Source of the DNA: Mycolicibacterium elephantis DSM 44368
Lineage (GTDB): Bacteria > Actinomycetota > Actinomycetes > Mycobacteriales > Mycobacteriaceae
Assembly: GCF_004014805.1 (NCBI RefSeq)
Contig: NZ_ATDN01000013.1
Span: 62,001 to 126,000, forward strand
Length of the DNA: 64,000 nucleotides
Direction: 5' to 3'
The translations under genes and the position numbers were made by a program. The notes under the pieces are model-generated. The model ran no database searches. It was not told where the DNA came from and was given only the letters and a program-made list of their open reading frames with translations. Shown in pieces: positions 36,986 to 46,484 of this stretch. Each line of letters opens with the position of its first letter. The stretch's first letter is position 1.

Positions 36986-38383
36986 TCAGCGTTCCAGCGC
37001 CATCTGATAGCGGCTTTCCTCCCGCGGGTTGATCAACCGGATAGGCAGTTGGTGATGGCGCGGAGTGCCGATAAAGCTGTCGCGCAGGACAACTCGGCCC
37101 ACACCTGCGTGCGGCCCGAGATAGGTGGTGGCATTCGGCCAGGCGACCTTGGCCACGTCGCCGATGCGGCCGTTGACGAACCCGGCGAACTCGTTGAACT
37201 GCGGCAGCAGGGTGACCACCGCGCCCGCCGCGGCCGACCGCACGATGAACTGGGTGAACAGCCGCGCGTCACCGAGGGTGATGCTGGCGTCGACGTCGTC
37301 GAACGGCATGTACACCGGATAGCGGTCGGCCGTCTCGCCGACCAGCACGCCCGCCGAACCGATCGGCAGCTCGTAATGGCGATCGGTGACCGGCGTGACA
37401 CCGTGAAACGCCGCGCGCTGCCCGCCGAACAGACACGAAAACCCGCGCGGCGTCGTCGGATTGGCCAATGTTGTCAGCAGCACCGTCGTCCTCGGAGCGG
37501 TTCCCGGCCGCACACGCACCCGGGTGATGGTGTGATCGGCGCGGGCCGACCACCACACATCGGGCCCGCCCGGGGCGCTGTAGGCGGCGGTGAACGTGCT
37601 GCGCCCCTTGATGGCCGACCAGGTCTCGCGCTCGAAGCTGATCTCGGTCGCGTGGTCGAACGCATCGAAGCTGCGCACGACGCGAGCATCGATTCCGTTG
37701 CCGGCCAACTGATCTGCGACACGGGTCGCCGAGGACACCAGATAGCGGGCCAGCCCGGCCACCCCGGTCTCCCGCCGCTGCGAGGACTTGCGGGTGTGTT
37801 CGGGGTCGGCGCGAAGCACGATCCAGGTGCGCCGGTTGGCAGGTGCCGGGTACGGCCCGATCACCTGCTCGTAGAGCGACACCAGCGTCGCCGGCGCGGT
37901 CTTGCCCACCCGGTAGCCCGCCGCGACCACGTCGGCCTCGAGGTCGGGGCAGTGCGCGGCCAGCAGCCGTTCGACGAGCAGGGTGTCGACCACGTCGTCG
38001 GTCTTGGCCTCGCCGTTGACGATCACCGTCGGCGTGAACGGGTGCGGCACGAGTTCGATCGCCGCGATCAACCGCTCGTCGTGCCAGCGCACCGCGACGT
38101 GGTCACCGGGCAGCACCGTCGCGCCGACAGCCGGCTCCGACGGCCGCTCCGGAGCGTTGCGGTGCCGTCGCCGCCACGCCAGCACGGCCGCCACCCAGCC
38201 GGTGACGCGCCTGCCACGGATCGTCACCACCGCGGCAAGAGCGATGAACACCGCCAGCGCGATGCCCAACCACAGCAGGCCGAGTCGGGCGAACAACACG
38301 ACGGCGGCCGGCGCCAGCACCGCCGCCCAGACGGTGTGACCGGTCGTGACGCGCAGCCCGACGAGGGTCCGGATCGAGTTCAT
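36986..38383 (-). CDS. eccE1: Type VII secretion membrane component EccE (ESX-1 type)
   Basis: A 465-residue protein starting at ATG 38383 (MNSIRTLVGLRVTTGHTVWA). Two transmembrane helices at about 17-58 are followed by a basic loop and a large EccE domain (VLPGDHVAVRWHDERLIAAI, TWIVLRADPEHTRKSSQRRE, YMPFDDVDASITLGD). EccE sits at the periphery of the ESX membrane complex. The frame stays open upstream of 38383 but that part is a shadow of mycP. The start overlaps the mycP stop by four bases. ESX-1 assignment rests on the espB/espL neighbours. Confidence 0.85.
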   Translation of the reverse strand: MNSIRTLVGLRVTTGHTVWAAVLAPAAVVLFARLGLLWLGIALAVFIALAAVVTIRGRRVTGWVAAVLAWRRRHRNAPERPSEPAVGATVLPGDHVAVRWHDERLIAAIELVPHPFTPTVIVNGEAKTDDVVDTLLVERLLAAHCPDLEADVVAAGYRVGKTAPATLVSLYEQVIGPYPAPANRRTWIVLRADPEHTRKSSQRRETGVAGLARYLVSSATRVADQLAGNGIDARVVRSFDAFDHATEISFERETWSAIKGRSTFTAAYSAPGGPDVWWSARADHTITRVRVRPGTAPRTTVLLTTLANPTTPRGFSCLFGGQRAAFHGVTPVTDRHYELPIGSAGVLVGETADRYPVYMPFDDVDASITLGDARLFTQFIVRSAAAGAVVTLLPQFNEFAGFVNGRIGDVAKVAWPNATTYLGPHAGVGRVVLRDSFIGTPRHHQLPIRLINPREESRYQMALER

Positions 38384-39726
38384 CTGCGCCTCAACGCGCG
38401 TCGGGCAAGGGCGCCGAGCCCGATGGCCAGCGCCAGCGCCGTCGCCGCGATGACGACCGCGGTGATCGGGCCGCGGTCCGGCGGCGGCACGTGCACCGGC
38501 GGCGGGATCTCCTTGACCTGGTAGGGCGCCCGCTCCGGCCCGGCGGGCACGTCCCAGGTCAGCGCCGCCACCGGGTCGATGACGCCGGCGCCGACGTAGT
38601 TGTCCACCCCGCCGCCCGGATGCCTGGCGGTGGCGGTGATCCGGTTGATGATCTGGGCGGGCGTCAGCTCGGGGAAGCGCTGCTTGAGCAGGGCGGCCAG
38701 GCCCGAGACGTAAGCGGCCGCGAACGAGGTGCCGCTGATCGGGATCAGGCCGTCCTCGCCGTGCAGCGCGTTGACCGGATTGCCGTCGGAGCCGAGCGCG
38801 GTCAGGTTCTCGGCGGGCGCCGCGGCACCCAGCCACGGCCCCGACATCGAGAAGCTGCTCGGCTGCCCATTTTCGGCGGTGCCGCCCACGGTCAGCACCA
38901 GCGGCGAGTACCAGGCCGGGCTGACGACGGTCTGCACCTGCTCCCAGCCACGCGGGTCGGCGGGCAGCGCCGGATCCGGCGGCGGGTTCTGCGTGCAGTC
39001 CTGACCGGTGTTGCCCGCGGCGACGATGACGACCGCGTTCTTGACGTTGACCGCGTAGTTGATCGCCGCGCCGAGGCTGGCTTCGTCGATCGGGCGGGTG
39101 ACCTTGTAGCAGGCCGCTTCGCTGATGTTGATGACCTGCGCGCCGAGGTTGGCCGCGTGGACGACGGCTCGGGCCAGGCTGCGCAGCGAACCCGCGGTCT
39201 GCGTGGTGTTGGGATCGTTGGGATCGGTGCGGGCGCCGACCGGCTGAAACGCCGCCGACGTCTGGCGCAGCGACAGGATGCGGGCATCGGGGGCGACCCC
39301 GATGAACCCGTCGGTGGGCGCCGGCCTGCCCGCGACGATCGAGGCGGTGAGGGTGCCGTGGGCGTCGCAGTCCGACATGCCGTTGCCGGCCTGGTCCACG
39401 AAGTCCCCGCCGGGTTCGGCGGGCACCCGCGGCGATCCGTTGACCCCGGTGTCGATCACCGCGACAGTTACACCCGCGCCGGTTGCGAACTTCTGTGCCT
39501 CGGCGAGCCGCAGGTAGTCGTTGGCCCACGGCTTGTCGGCGAAGTTGGATTCAGGGAACACCGCGGGCGTCGCGCACGCCCGGCGCAGCTCGGTGGGCTG
39601 GTCGGGACCGGTCTCGTCGGCAGGTATGGCGGCCGGATCGATGGCCGGCGGCTCGAGCGCACCGGCCACCGGCGCGCCGACCAGTGCCAGCAGCAGTGCT
39701 GCCAGCAGCGCGGCGAGGCGATGCAC
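38380..39726 (-). CDS. mycP1: Mycosin protease MycP (ESX-1 type)
   Basis: A 448-residue membrane-anchored subtilisin-type serine protease. A signal peptide (MHRLAALLAALLLALVGAPV) is followed by the catalytic Asp in VAVIDTGVNGSPRV, His in CDAHGTLTASIVAG, an AAGNTG oxyanion Asn and the nucleophile Ser in SGTSFAAAYVSGLAALL. A single C-terminal transmembrane helix (VVIAATALALAIGLGALARR) anchors it. Mycosins stabilise their ESX complex and MycP1 processes EspB. The gene is coupled to eccE by an ATGA overlap. Confidence 0.9.
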   Translation of the reverse strand: MHRLAALLAALLLALVGAPVAGALEPPAIDPAAIPADETGPDQPTELRRACATPAVFPESNFADKPWANDYLRLAEAQKFATGAGVTVAVIDTGVNGSPRVPAEPGGDFVDQAGNGMSDCDAHGTLTASIVAGRPAPTDGFIGVAPDARILSLRQTSAAFQPVGARTDPNDPNTTQTAGSLRSLARAVVHAANLGAQVINISEAACYKVTRPIDEASLGAAINYAVNVKNAVVIVAAGNTGQDCTQNPPPDPALPADPRGWEQVQTVVSPAWYSPLVLTVGGTAENGQPSSFSMSGPWLGAAAPAENLTALGSDGNPVNALHGEDGLIPISGTSFAAAYVSGLAALLKQRFPELTPAQIINRITATARHPGGGVDNYVGAGVIDPVAALTWDVPAGPERAPYQVKEIPPPVHVPPPDRGPITAVVIAATALALAIGLGALARRALRRR

Positions 39727-39913
39727 GGGCTAGGGTCCTTCGGTTTCGGCACGTCGGGGGACAGTGTGCTGGCGCATCGACAGCAAACACCGCACCGCTG
39801 CCTGGACAGCACGAAGTCTCACGTCAAGCCGATCGGCCGATAGCACGCAGCCAATCTTAAGGGCCCGCGGAGGTACCCGGTTCCGCTATCTGACGCCACC
39901 GCAGCCGGCAGGC

Positions 39914-39981
39914 CCCCGCCGAACGTGGGTTACCCGCACGCCACGAGCGCGTTTCGCGTGCGCAAACCCCACACTCGCGGG
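39914..39981. repeat. Palindromic repeat family 1, copy 1
   Basis: A 68-base imperfect palindrome closely matching 40556-40624. Shared landmarks are CCGCCGAACGTGGGTTACCC at the left and AACCCCACACTCG at the right, which fold back on each other with a GCAC/GTGC inner stem. It lies between mycP and the end of the flavin reductase gene, with no ORF across it. Confidence 0.75.
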
Positions 39982-39985
39982 AGGT

Positions 39986-40468
39986 TCAGGCCTCGTGACC
40001 GGGTTCCAGATCCCGCACGTCGGCGAAGGTGACCAGCTCATCGAAGCGGTCCGGCGCGCTGCCCGCGACCGGCTCCAAGAGGTGCCCGACGTGGTCGCCG
40101 AGGTCGTAGCGGTTGAGCACCTCACCCACGAACCAGCCCGCCGCATCGTCGAGTATCGGCAGGTCATGCGGGCCGCGATGCCACGAACAGCGGGCGAACT
40201 TGTCCGTGTGGTCGCCGGTCTCGCTGCCGAACAACCGGGCCAGGTCGCGCTGGGTCCGCGGAAGCAGGTGCACGGCCAGGTGCGACGCGTGCTGTGCGAC
40301 GCGGAAGGTGTGGTTGCGCTTGGACAGCCCGACCAGAAACCGGGCCGGCTCGATGCTGACCTGGCTGCTGAACCCGATCAGGCAACCCGCCCGCCGGTCA
40401 CCGGCACGGGTGGTCACGACGAACATCGGATAGTCCAGCATCGAGACCAGCTTTTCGAACGCGTCCAT
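39986..40468 (-). CDS. Flavin reductase-like FMN-binding protein
   Basis: A 160-residue split-barrel protein from ATG 40468, with a GGGGGG run just upstream acting as ribosome-binding site. Flavin reductase-like features include YPMFVVTTRAGDRRAGCLIG near the N-terminus, EPARFLVGLSKRNHTFRVAQ and FARCSWHRGPHDLPILDDAA in the FMN pocket. It should bind FMN and could reduce flavin or be a stand-alone sensor; the partner is unknown. Both ends of the gene are flanked by copies of the same palindromic repeat. Confidence 0.75.
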   Translation of the reverse strand: MDAFEKLVSMLDYPMFVVTTRAGDRRAGCLIGFSSQVSIEPARFLVGLSKRNHTFRVAQHASHLAVHLLPRTQRDLARLFGSETGDHTDKFARCSWHRGPHDLPILDDAAGWFVGEVLNRYDLGDHVGHLLEPVAGSAPDRFDELVTFADVRDLEPGHEA

Positions 40469-40555
40469 CGCATTCCCCCCGTCCAGTTCACGACATCGTA
40501 AGGTGCTCACCGCCTTTCGCGTGGCAGGTGAGCACGCCGCCGTAGCCGCGGCCGT

Positions 40556-40624
40556 CGCCGCCGAACGTGGGTTACCCGCACACCTGGAGCGTGATTCACG
40601 TGCGCGAACCCCACACTCGGCGGG
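40556..40624. repeat. Palindromic repeat family 1, copy 2
   Basis: The second copy of the palindrome at 39914-39981, with outer arms CCGCCGA and TCGGCGG, middle arms GTGGGTT and AACCCCAC (one bulge), and inner GCAC/GTGC. It lies between the flavin reductase start and the end of the DUF3224 gene. Confidence 0.75.
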
Positions 40625-40653
40625 AAGGGCGGAGCCTATCGGCGGCTTTCCCG

Positions 40654-41061
40654 CTAGCCTTCCGCGAGCGCGGTGTCGAGACCGTCGAGGTCCAGCGTGA
40701 TGGACCCGCCCGGATCCGCGCGGAAGCTGCCGGTGCCTGCCGCGTTGGCCAGCTCACCCGTGCCAGACGCGATGCGCAGCTCCGCGCTGGCCACCCCGTC
40801 GCGATAGGTGCCGTCGTGCAACAGCACAAGGCCGCCGGTCATGCCGCCGACGCTGCCCGTGAGATGTTCGATGCCGACGTAGATCGCCGACTTGTCCGGT
40901 GCGTAGGCCAGCAGCCACTTGGTGGTGGACGTGCCTTGTATGTCGCCGTCGTAGCGTTTGGCCACCAGCGCCTCGGTGAGCCTGGTGCTCTCGTCGCCGT
41001 CCTCGAACGGAGTCTCGTCCCAGCTGCCGATCTCGAAAGTCGCCTCGATATGCCTGCTCAT
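40654..41061 (-). CDS. DUF3224 family protein
   Basis: A 135-residue protein starting MSRHIEATFEIGSWDETPFE at ATG 41061. The pattern is that of DUF3224: short beta-rich protein with DIQGTSTTKWLLAYAPDKSA, YVGIEHLTGSVGGMTGGLVL and a C-terminal GTGSFRADPGGSITLDLDGL block. Its role is unknown. A frame running further upstream to 41169 exists but would cross the promoter of the divergent glycosyltransferase operon. Confidence 0.75.
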   Translation of the reverse strand: MSRHIEATFEIGSWDETPFEDGDESTRLTEALVAKRYDGDIQGTSTTKWLLAYAPDKSAIYVGIEHLTGSVGGMTGGLVLLHDGTYRDGVASAELRIASGTGELANAAGTGSFRADPGGSITLDLDGLDTALAEG

Positions 41062-41153
41062 TGTCGGCGGATACCCGGTGGCTCGGCGATGGAACCGGGA
41101 GGCCGGATATCGCCGCCCTCGCCGGCTGTGGTAGTCAGGGCAGTGCGGCCGCT

Positions 41154-41198
41154 TTGCGTCCGATAGCACGTCAAACTATAGTCTGGACACATGTCCAG
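41154..41198 (+). promoter_or_regulatory. Promoter and operator of the glycosyltransferase cassette
   Basis: TTGCGT (41154-41159) and TATAGT (41177-41182) are separated by 17 bases, a textbook spacing. The inverted repeat CTGGACA-CA-TGTCCAG (41183-41198) begins immediately after the -10, where a bound repressor would block initiation. The arm GGACA and spacing of two bases are shared with the operator at 45098-45111 in front of the local TetR gene. The untranslated leader to ATG 41284 would be about 95 bases. Confidence 0.6.
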
Positions 41199-41283
41199 AG
41201 GGTTCGGAGTTGTTGCGTGACACGTTTTGTCCTGGCCGCCGACCTCGGATTCTTCCGCCGCAGCGCATCGTCGTGAGTTGAGC

Positions 41284-42519
41284 ATGCGCATCGCCTTGTT
41301 GTCGTACCGGAGCAAGACCCACTGTGGCGGGCAGGGGGTCTACGTGCGTTACCTCAGCCGCGGGCTGGTCGAGTTGGGCCACGACGTCGAGCTGTTCTCC
41401 GGCCAGCCGTACCCCGAGGGCCTCGACCCCCGCGTCCGGCTGACCAAGGTGCCCAGCCTGGACCTGTATCGCGAACCCGATCCGTTCCGCATCCCCTGGC
41501 CGACCGAGATCAAGACCCGCATCGATCTGCTCGAACTGCTCACGACGTGGACGGCGGGCTTCCCCGAACCGCGCACGTTCAGCCTGCGCGCCGCCCGGGT
41601 GTTGGCCGAGCGCCTCGATGACTTCGATGTGGTGCACGACAACCAGTGCCTCGGCACCGGGTTGCGCAAGATCGCCGAGATGGGTCTTCCCGTGGTGGCG
41701 ACGGTGCACCACCCGATCACCCGGGACCGGGTGCTCGACGTCGCGGCCGCACCGTGGTGGCGCAAGCCGCTGGTGCGGCGCTGGTACGGCTTCGCCGAGA
41801 TGCAGAAGCAGATCGCCCGCGAGATCCCCGAGATCCTCACCGTGTCGTCCACGTCGGCCGCCGACATCGCCGAGGACTTCGGGGTGGCGCCGAGCCAGTT
41901 GAACGTCGTGCCGCTGGGGGTGGACACCGAGATGTTCAAACCGGCGCAGCCACGGGTCCGCAACCGCATCATCGCGATCGCCAGCGCCGACGTGCCGCTC
42001 AAGGGCGTCAGCCATCTGCTGCACGCCGTCACGCGGCTGCGCGTGGAACGCGACCTCGAACTGCAACTGGTCGCCAAGCTCGAGCCCAACGGGCCCACCG
42101 AGAAGCTGATCGCCGAGCTGGGCATCTCCGATATCGTGCACAGCTCCAGCGGTCTGTCCGACGCGGAGCTGGCCGAACTGTTGGCCTCGGCCGAAGTCGC
42201 CTGCATCCCTTCGCTTTACGAGGGCTTCTCGTTGCCCGCCGTGGAGGCGATGGCCAGCGGCACGCCGATCGTCGCCAGCCGTGCCGGTGCGCTGCCCGAG
42301 GTCGTCGGCCCCGACGGCCAATGCGCCCGGTTGGTCCGGCCCGCCGACGTCGACGAGCTGACCAGGGTGCTCGGCGAACTGCTGGACTCACCCCAGGAAC
42401 TTCGCCGTCTGGGCGAGGCCGGCAGGCGCCGGGCGCTGGACGTGTTCAGCTGGGAATCCGTTGCGGCGCAAACGGTTGCGGTTTACGAGCGGGCGTGCGA
42501 GCGGGTCGGCGCATGCTGA
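41284..42519 (+). CDS. GT4-family glycosyltransferase
   Basis: A 411-residue GT-B fold enzyme. The N-terminal domain starts MRIALLSYRSKTHCGGQGVY with the glycine-rich acceptor loop. The C-terminal nucleotide-sugar domain holds PLGVDTEMFKP, SADVPLKGVSHLLHAVTRLR, the EGFSLPAVEAMASGTPIVAS retaining-GT signature (E-x7-E) and SRAGALPEV. It should transfer a sugar from an activated donor to an unknown acceptor in the cytosol. Its stop lies within the next gene (7-base overlap), making it the first gene of an operon with a methyltransferase and an alpha/alpha-barrel protein. Confidence 0.85.
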   Translation: MRIALLSYRSKTHCGGQGVYVRYLSRGLVELGHDVELFSGQPYPEGLDPRVRLTKVPSLDLYREPDPFRIPWPTEIKTRIDLLELLTTWTAGFPEPRTFSLRAARVLAERLDDFDVVHDNQCLGTGLRKIAEMGLPVVATVHHPITRDRVLDVAAAPWWRKPLVRRWYGFAEMQKQIAREIPEILTVSSTSAADIAEDFGVAPSQLNVVPLGVDTEMFKPAQPRVRNRIIAIASADVPLKGVSHLLHAVTRLRVERDLELQLVAKLEPNGPTEKLIAELGISDIVHSSSGLSDAELAELLASAEVACIPSLYEGFSLPAVEAMASGTPIVASRAGALPEVVGPDGQCARLVRPADVDELTRVLGELLDSPQELRRLGEAGRRRALDVFSWESVAAQTVAVYERACERVGAC

Positions 42520-43230
42520 CCGTCGACTTCGACCGGCTCGGTGTCGGTCCGGGCACCAAGCTGATCGACGTCGGTTGCGGCGCGGGGCGGCACAGCTTCG
42601 AGGCGTACCGCCGCGGCGCCGACGTCATCGCGTTCGACCAGAACGCCTCCGACCTCAACGACGTCGACGAGATCCTGACCGCGATGCGCGAGCAGGGCGA
42701 GGCGCCCGCCACCGCCAAAGCCGAGGCGGTCAAAGGCGATGCGCTCGACTTGCCCTACGCCGATGGCACTTTCGACTGCGTCATCGCTTCGGAGATACTC
42801 GAGCACGTCCCCGAGGATGACCGGGCGATCTCCGAACTGGTGCGGGTGCTGGCGCCGGGCGGCGCCCTGGCGATCACCGTGCCGCGGTGGCTGCCCGAGA
42901 AGATCTGCTGGCTGCTGTCCGACGAGTACCACGCCAACGAGGGCGGGCACGTGCGGATCTACCACGCCGACAGGCTGTGCGACAAGGTGTTGGCCCACGG
43001 GTTGCGGCTCACCCACACCCACCACGCCCACGCGCTGCACTCCCCGTACTGGTGGCTGAAATGCGCTGTGGGAACGGAGAACTCGAGTCATCCCGCGGTG
43101 GCTGCCTATCATCGCCTGCTGGTGTGGGACATGGTCAGCCGGCCGTGGCTCACCCGTACCGCGGAGTCGATGCTCAATCCGCTGATCGGCAAGAGCGTGG
43201 CGTTGTACTTCAGGAAGCCGGGGGTACCTG

Positions 43231-43244
<14 letters not shown>
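42513..43244 (+). CDS. Class I SAM-dependent methyltransferase
   Basis: A 243-residue Rossmann-fold methyltransferase. The SAM-binding motif I is LIDVGCGAGRHSFEAYRRGA (about residues 17-36), motif II region VIAFDQNASDLND, then GDALDLPYADGTFDCVIASE, LEHVPEDDRAISELVRVLAP and GGALAITVPRW. It resembles the ubiE/Methyltransf_11 group acting on small molecules. It overlaps the genes on both sides and is translated with them. The substrate may be the product or precursor of the glycosyltransferase or barrel enzyme (inference). Confidence 0.85.
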
Positions 43245-44986
<1,742 letters not shown>

Positions 44987-45097
44987 CTAACCTAGCGGGT
45001 CGCCGATCGCTTGCGGGGAACGAGTCGCGTTGAGGAGACCGGCCGTATTGGCCAGCGGGTCGGTTCGTTGCTGGTGCAGGAGCGTTGTAGTAGCGTC

Positions 45098-45111
45098 CGG
45101 ACACGTGTCCG
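45098..45111. promoter_or_regulatory. Perfect 14-bp palindromic operator at the TetR start
   Basis: CGGACAC-GTGTCCG is a perfect palindrome whose right half contains the GTG start (45105) of the TetR gene, a position suited to autorepression of a leaderless transcript. It also lies upstream of the divergent methyltransferase (start 44980). Its GGACA-NN-TGTCC core is the same as in the operator at 41183-41198, and GGACACGTGTC also occurs at 30910-30920. Confidence 0.65.
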
Positions 45112-45674
45112 ACACGGCTCTTGAGGGGACTCGCCGCCGTCTGACCGCGAAGCAAGCCGAGACTGTCGACCGGCTGGGTCGGGCCGCAGTCGAGTTGCTG
45201 TGCCGCGAGGGGTTCGCGGCGCTCACCGTGCGGCGGGTGGCCGCCGAGGCCGGGGTGGGCGCTGCCACCGCCTACACCTACTTTTCATCGAAGGAACACC
45301 TTGTGGCCGAGGTGTTTTGGCGTCGGCTGGCCGCCTCGCCGCCGGCGGCGCACGGATCGGAGGACCGAGCGGCGCGGGTCGTCGAGGTGCTGCGCCACAT
45401 CGCGTTGCTCGTCGCTGACGAGCCGGAGTTCGCCGGTGCGGTGACCACCGCCCTGCTCGGCAGGGACCCCGACGTTGAGGTGCTGCGCCAACGCATCGGC
45501 CTCGACATTCGGGAAAGGCTCGCCGCCGCGCTCGGATCCGACGTCGATCCCGACGTCATAGACTCGCTGGAGATGCTGTACGCGGGAGCGCTCGTGCGCG
45601 CCGGGATGGGTTATGCCTCCTACCCCGACATCGCCGCGCGGTTGGAGAAGTCCGCGCGGCTGATTCTGGGTTAG
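45105..45674 (+). CDS. TetR/AcrR family regulator of the cassette
   Basis: A 189-residue regulator from GTG 45105. The DNA-binding part is TVDRLGRAAVELLCREGFAA and LTVRRVAAEAGVGAATAYTY FSSKEHLVAEVFWRR. The C-terminal half is short and helical, ending ARLEKSARLILG. The start codon lies within a perfect palindrome (45098-45111), implying autorepression. Matching dyads at 41183-41198 and 30910-30920 suggest it also controls the glycosyltransferase operon and perhaps the alcohol dehydrogenase. Later starts would leave the helix-turn-helix intact, so the exact start is not proven. Confidence 0.82.
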   Translation: MSDTALEGTRRRLTAKQAETVDRLGRAAVELLCREGFAALTVRRVAAEAGVGAATAYTYFSSKEHLVAEVFWRRLAASPPAAHGSEDRAARVVEVLRHIALLVADEPEFAGAVTTALLGRDPDVEVLRQRIGLDIRERLAAALGSDVDPDVIDSLEMLYAGALVRAGMGYASYPDIAARLEKSARLILG

Positions 45675-45691
45675 TTCTCGTCGTCAGTCCT

Positions 45692-45757
45692 CGTCGAAAC
45701 TGAGCTCATGCACGAAATACGTCGCGATTCGCGTGCATATCTTCAGTTTCGGCGGAC
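45692..45757. repeat. Palindromic repeat family 2, copy A, forming the end of a TetR gene
   Basis: Perfect arms CGAAACTGA (45695-45703) and TCAGTTTCG (45743-45751), with inner arms ATGCACG (45708-45714) and CGTGCAT (45732-45738). A related copy lies at 50926-50985. The last 14 residues and the stop of the TetR gene 45706-46365 are encoded inside this element. Confidence 0.78.
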
Positions 45758-46365
45758 GAAGGCAGGCCGAGGATCGCCGTCGACGCGGTGATCGCCGGCT
45801 CGACGAGGCCGCGCACGTCGCGGCCGTCCTCGACGAACAGCGCGGTCAGCTCCCGCAGCCCACCGAGCAGGATGAGCGCCAGCGGCCGGGAGACCGGCGG
45901 CAGACCCGCGCGCCGGAAACCGGGATTGTCGCTGAGATCGACCAGCATGTCGGTGAGGTTCGCCATGGCCTGGCGGTGCAACGGCGTTGCGACGTCACCC
46001 AGCGCGGGCGCCTCGCGAATCCAGCTCAGCGTCACCGCGGGGCGGGCCTCGATGTGGTCGACGTACGCGGTGACCGCGCTGCGGATCTGCTCGCGCCAGT
46101 CGGCCTCGGGGTCCACCGCGTCGCGGATGCCGGCGATCAACAGCTCGTTGTTGCGCCGCAGCAGCTCGATGAGGCACTGGGCCTTGCTGGAGAACTGCTC
46201 GTAGAACGTGCGTTTCGAGGTGTGGGCGTGCCGGACGATGTCGGCGACCGTGGTGTCGCGGTAACCGCGCTCGGCGATCGACGCGGCCATGCCGTCGAGC
46301 AGCCGGTCGCGGAACAGATCGGGGGGACGCGAATCGCGCGCGCCCGCGTCGAGCGCTGTCGTCAC
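45706..46365 (-). CDS. TetR/AcrR family regulator (Rv0135c-like)
   Basis: A 219-residue regulator from GTG 46365, with GGGGAGG as ribosome-binding site. The helix-turn-helix reads DRLLDGMAASIAERGYRDTT, VADIVRHAHTSKRTFYEQFS, SKAQCLIELLRR. The gene is divergent from cyp138 as Rv0135c is from Rv0136, and the 120-base gap holds GGTACC-type dyads that are probably its operators. The last 14 residues (ETEDMHANRDVFRA) come from a palindromic repeat, so the original C-terminus may have been replaced. The longer upstream frame to 46569 is not supported. Confidence 0.85.
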   Translation of the reverse strand: MTTALDAGARDSRPPDLFRDRLLDGMAASIAERGYRDTTVADIVRHAHTSKRTFYEQFSSKAQCLIELLRRNNELLIAGIRDAVDPEADWREQIRSAVTAYVDHIEARPAVTLSWIREAPALGDVATPLHRQAMANLTDMLVDLSDNPGFRRAGLPPVSRPLALILLGGLRELTALFVEDGRDVRGLVEPAITASTAILGLPSSAETEDMHANRDVFRA

Positions 46366-46394
46366 ATCGCCTCCCCGAGATCCCTTGCGGTCAC

Positions 46395-46444
46395 TGGTAC
46401 CAAGCGGTACCGTACTACACACACCTGCGGTACATGGTTGTACC
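46395..46444. promoter_or_regulatory. Cluster of GGTACC dyads between TetR and cyp138
   Basis: Three dyads occur in 50 bases: TGGTACCA (46395-46402), CGGTACCG (46405-46412) and GGTACA-TGGT-TGTACC (46429-46444). The first two centres are ten bases apart, one helical turn, as expected for cooperative TetR binding. They lie between the two divergent start codons and are the likely operators of the Rv0135c-like regulator. Confidence 0.55.
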
Positions 46445-46484
46445 AACCGAGGGCGTCGCACCGGAGACGCCGGCTGGGAGTGAC

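Noticed and set aside
38384..39529. Long minus-strand frame upstream of and in phase with eccE
   Set aside because: It is an out-of-frame shadow of mycP, highly Arg/Gly-rich and not protein-like; eccE starts at 38383.
41061..41276. Plus-strand frame across the cassette promoter
   Set aside because: It is opposite the DUF3224 start and over the promoter/operator, without ribosome-binding site or protein-like content.
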